Assembly (NCBI GenBank): GCA_028015205.1
Contig: CM051514.1
Span: forward strand, 45,710,150-45,774,149
DNA: 64,000 nucleotides
From: Mytilisepta virgata
Lineage: Eukaryota > Mollusca > Bivalvia > Mytilida > Mytilidae
Reading direction: 5' to 3'
Positions 56,141 through 64,000 of the stretch are shown in pieces. How positions within the stretch are numbered: the first letter of the stretch is position 1; each line of letters begins with the position of its first letter. Under the pieces are notes generated by a model. The model was not told where the DNA came from. It saw only the letters and a program-made list of their open reading frames with translations, and ran no database searches. A program made the translations under genes and the position numbers.

Positions 56141-58003
56141 CTGAAAAAAAATGACGGGAAAGAATCAGAATAACACCCCATTAGACTACACGTGGCAATG
56201 AGTCGTCCGATAAAATGTAGGGAGGAATTTTGCACCAAACTAGATTACAGAAATCTGTTAATACTTACATATAATATTTATATAAAAAAGCAAAATTAAA
56301 TCTGATAACTTCGTTTAATTGGACAACTATCTCAAACCAGCAACTATGAGAACCGTATCTAGTTTTACAGTGAAAAAGGTCATATTCTGAATTTCAACAA
56401 ATTTTATTAACACTTATAGGAATCTATGTGACAATACTGTATAGAAATTAAATGTATAAAGTTAAAAACTGTTTAGAAGTTTAGGGCACAAGCCTAAATT
56501 CACAATTTCCGAAATTCAGTCCCTGTGGGCCCCAGTTTGTGAATATCAAAATTCTAAAATCGTATTGAACATCTACGTATAATATGTGAAAATACTGTAT
56601 AGAAACGAAAGGCGTAAAATGAAAATTGAAAGAGGAGAGTAGGTCACAAGCTTGAATTCACAATTTGCAAATTTCGACTCTTATGGGACCCAATTTTTTA
56701 GAAAAAAAAAATCTTCAATCGTTGTGCATATACATATAGAATGTGACAATACTATATAGAAATCAAATGCATGAAAATAAAACTGAATGATGAAATTCAG
56801 GTCACAAGAAAGTCCTCACGGACGGACAGAAGAACAGACGGACAGATATCGCCCCAATAACAATATCTTCGAACTTAACAGGGTGCACATTTCGTCTAAT
56901 TACGATTTATCAGTTGTGCTCAAAACCTAAAATTTTGAAAACCAAAACCATTTTTCAAAGCCTTGTATATCAAATTCAAAACATCTCAAATTGACAAAAC
57001 GGAAAAGCCAAAGCCATCGGGCGAACATTTTAAAAATCGTTTTTTTAAATGATACGAGCATCAGTCCTCTCACTACATCCAGGGTTATTGTTTAATAACG
57101 GTATGAAACTAAAGCCATAACTTATATCAAGTATATTTCAGTAATTTTCGAAAAAAATAAAAACCATTAAATAAAAACGATGCAAAAGTAATGATATTAA
57201 CAAAAGGAAAAATCAATCTTAGCTAGTAATGTATTTCTGATATAACCAAAAATCTAAGTTAGTTCGAAGAAAAGCATTTAAAGTTTTTAATGCGCTATTT
57301 TAATAAAGTATTTTGATATGGGTGTATTCAAAGGAAGTGTATTCTTACAAGCAACTATCTTAAATTATTAAAATAAAAAAAAATGATATTAAAAATCGAC
57401 ATATTTGGCTTTTAATGCTCTTTTCATCAGGATCAGGTCCTTTAAAAAGATATAATGACAATACAATTAGTCTAGAAATAAATATGATCCAAAAAACCGG
57501 AAACAGGGATATCACTATGAGATGAAATAGTCCAGGTAATTCATTAAAAATATAGAATTGTGACTGGAAAGGAATGCAATGAGATCGAATCATGTGACAT
57601 AAAACGGGAGATAATCACTTTATATCAGAATTATTGAAAGTACTGAAGCAAAAACATTATAGGTCAAAACATAGTGTTAAAAACGCAACTCAATATATAC
57701 GGAAAGCTCTGGGAGAAATATGTTTAGATTCTATCCCAAACTGGTCCTTTTTAATTTCATTATTGAAAAGCAAAAGCGTAGAGATTAATTCCCAAACAAA
57801 ACACAACACACAAAATACAAAATGTAAATCCTATTGCTTCCATTACTTTTCTATACATCAAAAGTTAAAGTATCACACAGTTAATGAAAATGTAATTTTA
57901 ATAATGAATTTTAAACAGATTGAGAATATAATGAATGTATCTCTTCTGCAATTCAGCAATGAAACGCGATTTCCATCAGAGTTAAATATTAAAATACACT
58001 TAC
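56141..58003 (-). other. Intron 1 of the R3 glycine-rich gene
   Basis: Bounded by the donor CG|GTAAGTG at 58004/58003 and the acceptor at 56141. It includes satellite-like monomers (56395-56845). A 126-codon open frame at 57634-58014 in the plus sense is broken in R2 and is not a gene. Confidence 0.7.
56395..56845 (+). repeat. Satellite-like monomers inside intron 1 (R3)
   Basis: Collinear with 47050-47540; same landmarks and the closing GACGGACAGAAGAACAGACG. Confidence 0.75.
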
Positions 58004-58035
58004 CGTTATCCTGAGGCGTCGGTGTTGGACTGGTG
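58004..58035 (-). other. Noncoding exon 1 of the R3 glycine-rich gene
   Basis: Conserved with 48626-48655, ending in GGATAACG before GTAAGTG. Confidence 0.6.
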
Positions 58036-58056
58036 CCGCTTTACAAATCTTGAGGA

Positions 58057-58064
58057 CTTATATA
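58057..58064 (-). promoter_or_regulatory. TATA box, R3 glycine-rich gene
   Basis: TATATAAG on the minus strand at the position equivalent to 48679-48686. Confidence 0.7.
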
Positions 58065-59811
58065 CAAAATAAATAATATAAATCATCACTCATGCAAACA
58101 ATTATTTTTTTTATTTTTTTGTTGCTCATATATCATTTTGTGACAACAAAATACTTACTTAAATACGGTAGGTCGTACAAATGATGAATTATATTTATTT
58201 TGAAGTTCCAACCTTTTTTTATTTTCTTTTCGTTTTCGTTATGAAATACAAGTGGACTTAAATATTCTTTATCATTTATTTGGGCTAAAAACATCACTTA
58301 AGCTTTAGAAAAATGGCAGATACAATGTATGAAATAAAACAAAAAGATTTCGGATACAATTTCATAACCCTAGTGACTTAAGCAAGTTTTAGAAACGAGC
58401 ACAGGTAGGTTTTCTTAAGTAGCCACCGCTGCTTCTGGTCTTCACGTTTGAATTATTATAGCTTATGGTCTGGTTTTGAGTACCAGTGTATTGCCTGTTA
58501 CGGGTAATGTCTGTCCCGAGCCTGTCTATCCTTTATGTTCCTGTTTTGCCTTCGTACAGGAAAGGTTTGTTCCATTCCCGAGAACATGGTATTTGCACGA
58601 CAATATACTTTAAAACAGTAATAGTTTAATTTTGATTTTAAGCCAAATTAGCAACGTTGTTAAGATATTACAACAATTCAAAGGTGATAGTTTCATTTGT
58701 TGGCTTATAAAATGTAAGAGTGCAGAAAGACGTTATAAAAAGATGGCTCCTAAAAATTTTTATTATGATAACCAGAAATGTTTTTCCAAAGTTAATGCAT
58801 TGGCTCAAAAGCCTCAAAAATTATTTTAAAAAATAGTATGCATTTAAATTTTCATCAATAACACGAAAAAGTGTTTTAACACAGAACGTTCAAATTCAAA
58901 TTATAGCTACATTTTCAAGGTTACAGGGATGTAACCAGAGAACACTAGTTTGAAGCGCATCAATGTTTGATAAAAATATATAAAGCTAGGTACAAATGAT
59001 ACATCCTCATTAAAAAGTAATTCATATTGACACCGCTTAATCATGTTTAGTCTGTCGAACGAAATAAGCACATTTTATTGTATGTTTTAACAAATATAAC
59101 TACCATGTTATTATTTTATTATTAATAAAAATAAATCTTCAGTTTGGGTTGCATACGAAACTTCATTGAAGGCTTTTTCTAGCACTTATAATTTAAACTT
59201 TATATATGCGTAACGAGTCTTAGGAAGCAGACTATTTCTTTAAGTTTTTTATTTCTTTATTTTTTTTTTATTTTGGAGAGGAGGTTGACAATAAATTATT
59301 AGAAGTCGTAGATTGTTATATCTTCCTCTAGTTTATTGGGAGAGGGCATAACTTAACCTAGATTTCCCGATTGGAAGCTTTTATGAGTCTAGATTTTTTT
59401 TGTATTTTGGAGAACATATAATTTACTTGAGGTAGTATTGGATTCTACTTTATTTCATCCTGTAACCATGTCAAGTTTAAGATTTAAAGATTTCAACCGG
59501 GTTTCGATTGCTTTTAGTTCACTGAAGTCTGATCTTTACCAGACTTTAATTATCAACCATCTGATATATGATCGACATTTAAACTTTAACTTTAATATAT
59601 GGAAGTATTTATAAACAATCTTGTATCGTTAGTGAACAAATGTTTCAAACCTGAATGGAAATTTAGAAATAATTTGATTTCAATGCAATAGGGATAGTAC
59701 ACGTGTGATGTGTATCATACGTGAAAGGTGAAAAAATGTTGTTGAAAAAGTTAAAAAAATACAGGAAACCAAGCTAAAATATTTTGCTTATATTAGCTAT
59801 GTTTCTGTAGA
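58065..59811. other. Upstream region of the R3 gene
   Basis: No gene. Collinear with 48687-50567 of R2. Confidence 0.5.
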
Positions 59812-59984
59812 CAATAAATAATTTCAAGCAAGTTTTTCAGCCTTTTTATTGCGAGGTGGCCACGATGGCGTTTTTAAGCCTGTGCTTTATAGGTTGAGCT
59901 TCGTGGGCCTTTAATGTGGTGTTCCCTCCAATGTAATTCAACCACAAGGGGATTGGAAGAGCTCAGCTTATAAACGTTTTAGTC

Positions 59985-61440
59985 TAAAAATAGATAATTA
60001 AAATTCAATTATCTTTTAATTTTGTCTATAATTATTATCATTTACTTTTTCATGCTTTAGTTTTGGTTCTCTTAACATGCACGTGGGATTAGAATTAGAC
60101 ATGTTTTATCATTCGGTCATTTATTTTAACATTATATCTAACTGCTAGTCATTCTGCTAGTCTGTTTTCTCTGAACAGATCGTACTTTTTTCTTATGTCA
60201 ACTGAAAGTTTTTAATTTTTGAAAATTACGTCTACCCAGCCCCTTTTTTATATTTGTAATTCACAATTTTTTCACCGATATGTATGTCGGGTTTCTTGAA
60301 AAATAGGTGTTTGTACCTTCTGTTCAAGTAAGTTACATGTTCTTGTATTGTGACTGTCATCTATGTTTGTATTGAGTGTACAGTTGACGTTGTAAAGACC
60401 TTCAATTTTTTGAGATGCTGATCTGAGGTTAATAAATAATTTTACATACATGTTTGTTTAAAATTTGCCAAAGAGAAATTTAAAGATTTGAAGAGCAATT
60501 CAGAGATTTCGAGTCTGTACAATTGTCAAAATGTCACTAAGCTACACATGGAGAATTGTATTCTCAGGACAATGTTCACAATGCATGCATACATATGCTG
60601 AATTTGATAATTAGATAAAAAGTAAATAATCTTGAATATTTGAATATAAAATGAAATGAAACATATCTTTGTCTCAGAAAATATCATTTTAATGCTATAT
60701 TGCATTTTCCAGTTTCTTATGCATACTTTGTCTTAACGTATATATTGGCAAAATAATACCGTAGCGACAAAACAGTAGGAAAAGTCCACAAATTCGAAGT
60801 CCAATGAAAAAACAAAGTCAAGAGAATGGAACACAACAAACAAGCGCGACAAACTAAAACAATGAAAAACGTATAATAAACCATACAAAACTATATCCAG
60901 ACAGCACAAAAACTAAAGCACTAGCAATGTGAACTTTCATAAAAGAAACGGGAATGACATCAGGTACGTCAGAAGGGTAAGCATGTTTGCTCCGTCAACA
61001 ACATCCGTCACATTGCTAATGAAGTGGCTATAAATAAAATAAAGGATATTTAAATTTTATGATTCATTTTTGTTTAAATGAATTTTTCGAAAGTCCATTT
61101 ATTTAAATATCTGTTCGGTAGAAATCAGTTTGGATACTTTAGAATTTAATTATTTATGACTTATAAACTATCAACAATTATTTAATCACTTTCACAATTT
61201 TATTTACTAATAATGAAAAAAACACAACTATAACATGCAAAAGTAGCCACAATCGATGCATGCGCAAACATTCAATCTTCATCCTAGGACTGGTAAAAGT
61301 CTTCAGTAGAAACGATTTTTTAAATCTCTAATATTCTCCAGGATACGGCGCATGTGCAGTTATATAAATCGGACCAGATATTTGAAAAAGCAATAAAGCA
61401 GAGATTATTAGTTATAGAACCAAAGATTTAAAGTGGTTCT
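59985..61440. repeat. Duplicated unit, fourth copy (R4), truncated
   Basis: It matches the first 1.4-1.6 kb of R2 and R3, including the Penelope-like 3' end (60750-60985) and the CAATCGATGCATGCGCAAAC block. It stops abruptly at 61440, where a Penelope-like element begins; the unit does not resume after it. An extra 160 bp at about 61020-61180 is absent from R3. Confidence 0.88.
60750..60985 (-). mobile_element. Penelope-like 3' end in R4
   Basis: Counterpart of 41815-42052 and 51575-51812, with the core mutated (CAGGTACGTCAGAAGGG). Confidence 0.65.
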
Positions 61441-62420
61441 AAAAAAGGACAAATATACCTAAGGAGCAATAAAAAACCTAATTCATTGGACTGACAAACA
61501 CGGGAAGACAAATGAACAACCACAAGCACAACAAATAAACACAGAAAACTAAAGAACAATGAACAACACGAATTCCTATAACCAGGAGTGAACCCAGGTG
61601 CTCCGGAAAGGTAAGCAGTTTCTGCTCCGTATACGGCACTCGTCGTGAAGTTCAACAAAGTCAATCCTGGGGAATTCATACAACGGTGGAGGCACATTAA
61701 AGGTTACGACAGTGGGAACAGGTCTAACATCATCTTAGATATTGGAACACTGTAATGGTCAATCAATTTGTGATGACGACCGTAAAATTACATAAGTAAT
61801 GACATCAATAGGAAAGTTGAAGTCATCAAGTTTGTCATAAAGTTTTGTCTTCAAATGTCCCTGATAGTCTATTTCAAGAAACAAATCCAAATACCAAGCG
61901 GACTTTGGTCTATCTGTAGTATTCTTAATTTCAAGCTCACTGGAGTAGATGAGATGTAGAAAGTCTTGGAATTTGTCGTTATTTAACAACAAGACATCAT
62001 CTATATAACGAAAAGTGAAATTAAGGGATTGGGCTAGTTTCTTTTTGTTTTCACGTAGTAACCCTTGAATGAATTCCGCTTTATATGAGTACAGAAATAG
62101 ATCGGCGAGGAGAGGAGCACAGCTGGCTCCCATTGGAATGCCGATTGTTGAAAAATTACACCGCCAAATTCAACGATTATGTTGTTCTGTGAGAAAATCT
62201 AACATGTTTGTAATTTCATCTTCAGAATATTTTTTGTCAGAATCAGAGTGGTTCTTTACGGAATAAGCCTTTTCTCTACCTAAAAGAAAAAATTTATACC
62301 TGCGTGTGCCATTTTTCTTCAAAAAACCTTGATGAACTTGTTGCTTTAAGGTAACCTCCGATACCAAGGGAAAGAACCCCGTTTGACTGATGTAAGACTG
62401 GTTTCCGATTTTAGTCATTG
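61441..62420 (-). mobile_element. Penelope-like retroelement, 5'-truncated, internally deleted
   Basis: Minus-strand order is RT palm (62418-61759), a deletion that joins the thumb start to the extreme C terminus, the UTR start GACCTGTTCCCACTGTCG, the core TTTCCGGAGCACCTGGG, and the terminus CTCCTTAGGTATATTTGTCC at 61441. This copy shows RT and 3' UTR in one piece and anchors the identity of all the short copies. It interrupts R4. Confidence 0.82.
61759..62418 (-). pseudogene. Penelope-like reverse transcriptase, palm region
   Basis: The frame 62133-61759 carries GASCAPLLADLFLYSYKAEF and the catalytic FTFRYIDDVLLLNND, then SELEIKNTTD and KLYDKLDDFNFPI. In the same frame further upstream, 62418-62170 reads KYSEDEITNMLDFLTE. 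The 30-odd bases between them read correctly only in another frame (VEFGGVIFQQ), so two opposite frameshifts flank that stretch and create an apparent stop. The thumb is deleted after DDFNFPI. The N-terminal part and any GIY-YIG domain are absent. Confidence 0.88.
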
Positions 62421-62939
62421 GATATATCGCCTATATTTTAATCTCGCGATAACAGTTTTGTTGTCGTCTAGTGTTGATCGATCCCATTCTCTACGGCATT
62501 TTAGTTTTAAAAAAGTCAAATACATGTACTTTCCTTAGTAACCGCTTCAAAAAGCATTAATTTTAATAAAGTTTTAAGAAAATTATATAATTTGACAGAA
62601 TAATTGGCACCACTTAAAGACACTGAACCGAGAATGTGAAAATTATGTATCTAGTTTCTTACTTCTCTTGTAATATGTCAAGGCAATATATGATTTAATA
62701 ATCTATTACCCTGATGTATAGGACCAACCCATCTGTTATGAGTAAAATTAGAGTGTTGCAGGGGTCTGTACTGCTCACTGGATTTTGTTTGACATCCATG
62801 TTAAAATTTGGTGTCAATGGACATTGTGTCCTGTTTATAATTTTTATAAACTAGATTGAGGCAGTCGGAAACGACAGCTATCCCCACACTCCCCACGTGA
62901 TGTATCCCTGTGCACCTCTGTCACATGAATCATATCTTT
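62421..62939. other. Gene-free stretch
   Basis: No coding sequence, RNA gene or shared repeat recognised. Confidence 0.4.
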
Positions 62940-63420
62940 GAAATCAGGTCCAATGGAAAATTAAAAACCTTACTGTGCATCAATCTGCATACAGTGTATG
63001 ACAATACTGTATAGAAATAAAATGCATAACATGAAAAACGAAAGAAGAGTTTCAGTCACAAGCTTATAATTCCCAATTTTTAAAATTCGATCCCCGAAGA
63101 ATTCTAAAATCTTATTGTGCATCTATATACAGTGTAGGTCACAAGCTTAAATTCTCATTTTTCAAAATTTAACCCCTGAGGGCAACAAAGTTTTGAAAAC
63201 CTTATTGTGCATCTACATACAGAATGTTATAGGAAATTTAACAAACCAGAAAAGCCCATGTTAACTAATTCGGCACTGACAATATTTGCTTTCCAAATGG
63301 CAGCTTAGAACCATGCAGTGATCATTCATGAGAGCTTTCGAATTCATTGGTCAAGTAGTTTCAGAAAAGAATATCTGAAATTTAGCCCACCAGAAACTAA
63401 ATCATATAATGCTTAAGGGC
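62940..63420 (+). repeat. Satellite-like monomers and a 165-bp-family fragment
   Basis: 62940-63240 repeats CTTATTGTGCATCTA and GTCACAAGCTTA landmarks (same family as 4566-5035). 63335-63420, with CATTGGTCAAGTAGTTTCAG and CACCAGAAACTAAA, belongs to the monomer family of 20895-21985. The two families lie side by side here. Confidence 0.65.
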
Positions 63421-64000
63421 ACCTTCTATGTTATATTTTTGTTCGAATTATATTTTGGGGTTTAATTAACAAACCCTAAACCTTGTAAGGGGCATCATTT
63501 TGCGAAGCTTTGCTCATACTAACAGCTTTTAATCAATTTATGGGATGTTAACATGCCATCTGTTGTAAACGTTAACCAAACTTATTATTCCCGCACTTTG
63601 GCACTTTCAAAGAAAGTTACGGTATAAAGCGATTGTCATCTCTGTCCATCCGTCACAATTTCATGTGATAGCAACTCCTTCTCCTCTTTTGGGCTGATGA
63701 ATTTAATTGTACCCCCCAGCGAAGATTGGGGTATATAGGTTTCAGCATGTCTGTCTGTCCGTCCGTCTGTTCGGAATATGTTGTTCACAACTCCTCCTAC
63801 ATTACTTGCATGATTCTCATGAAACATTCAGGAAAGTTAGATCACTATATGGAGATGTGCATATTATCAGGAATTCCTGTTTGAAAAAATATGAAGATTT
63901 CAACTTTGTGTAGGCTTCAACACAGACATTTTGATTCGGGGTGTATTAGTCCCTTTCAGGACAGTTCTAGTTTCTATATAGAATGGTTGCATACTACCTG
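63421..64000. other. Gene-free end of window with a CTGTCYGTCCGTC stretch
   Basis: 63711-63780 (ACCCCCCAGCGAAGATTGGG, then TGTCTGTCTGTCCGTCCGTC) resembles the head of a dispersed repeat often seen in bivalve genomes; it runs on without a clear end. No gene recognised. Confidence 0.4.

Larger units (their letters stand above)
50731..59984. repeat. Duplicated unit, third copy (R3)
   Basis: A 9.25-kb unit in direct tandem with R2, carrying the second glycine-rich protein gene and the same SINE-A and Penelope-like 3' end. Divergence from R2 looks like a few percent plus indels. Confidence 0.92.

Noticed and set aside
57634..58014. 126-codon plus-strand open frame
   Set aside because: The collinear R2 region (about 48240-48620) has indels that break the frame, and the frame overlaps the minus-strand exon 1 and TATA region. 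It is not conserved as coding.

Overview
This is an AT-rich, intron-bearing, repeat-crowded animal genome segment. It most likely comes from a bivalve mollusc of the mussel kind. That is inference from three things: GGY-rich secreted protein genes with TATA boxes and spliced leaders, short dispersed repeats of a type I associate with Mytilus-like genomes (tRNA-headed SINEs, Penelope-like 3' ends carrying a TTCCGGAGCACCTG core), and abundant relics of Penelope-like and CR1/L2-type retroelements. There are no bacterial-style operons. All homology statements come from reading by eye; no alignment was run.

Layout. 1-2925 is the partial first copy (R1) of a large duplicated unit. 2926-39120 is mostly mobile-element debris: short elements carrying hammerhead ribozymes, Penelope-like fragments, two LINE relics, several SINEs with clean target-site duplications, a foldback element, one 600-codon transposase-like gene on the minus strand (24670-26505) and a 4.7-kb element with terminal inverted repeats (27613-32305). 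39121-61440 is a head-to-tail array of the duplicated unit: R2 (40606-50730), R3 (50731-59984) and a truncated R4 (59985-61440), which is cut by a Penelope-like element at 61441-62420. 62421-64000 holds dispersed satellite-like monomers and no gene.

Genes. The only convincing host genes are two tandem paralogues on the minus strand, one in R2 and one in R3. They encode secreted glycine/tyrosine-rich proteins of 119 and 121 residues. Each has a TATA box, a short noncoding first exon, a roughly 1.8-kb intron and a single coding exon. A possible 3'-UTR exon lies 1 kb further on. R1 keeps only that last exon, so the gene copy there has been lost or lies elsewhere.

The most interesting signal is a set of hammerhead ribozymes. 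A complete core with three perfect stems lies at 15336-15379 (+), and a second near-perfect one at 3967-4013 (-). Two relatives at 1132-1178 and 40750-40796 sit inside insertions that are absent from the sister copies of the duplication. A 27-bp, extremely 5'-truncated copy of the same element at 51860-51886 has its own target-site duplication. Together they describe a short (about 285 bp) retroposon with a self-cleaving ribozyme, close in layout to retrozymes. It was active after the segmental duplication and lies in a window that also holds relics of its plausible partner, Penelope-like reverse transcriptases.
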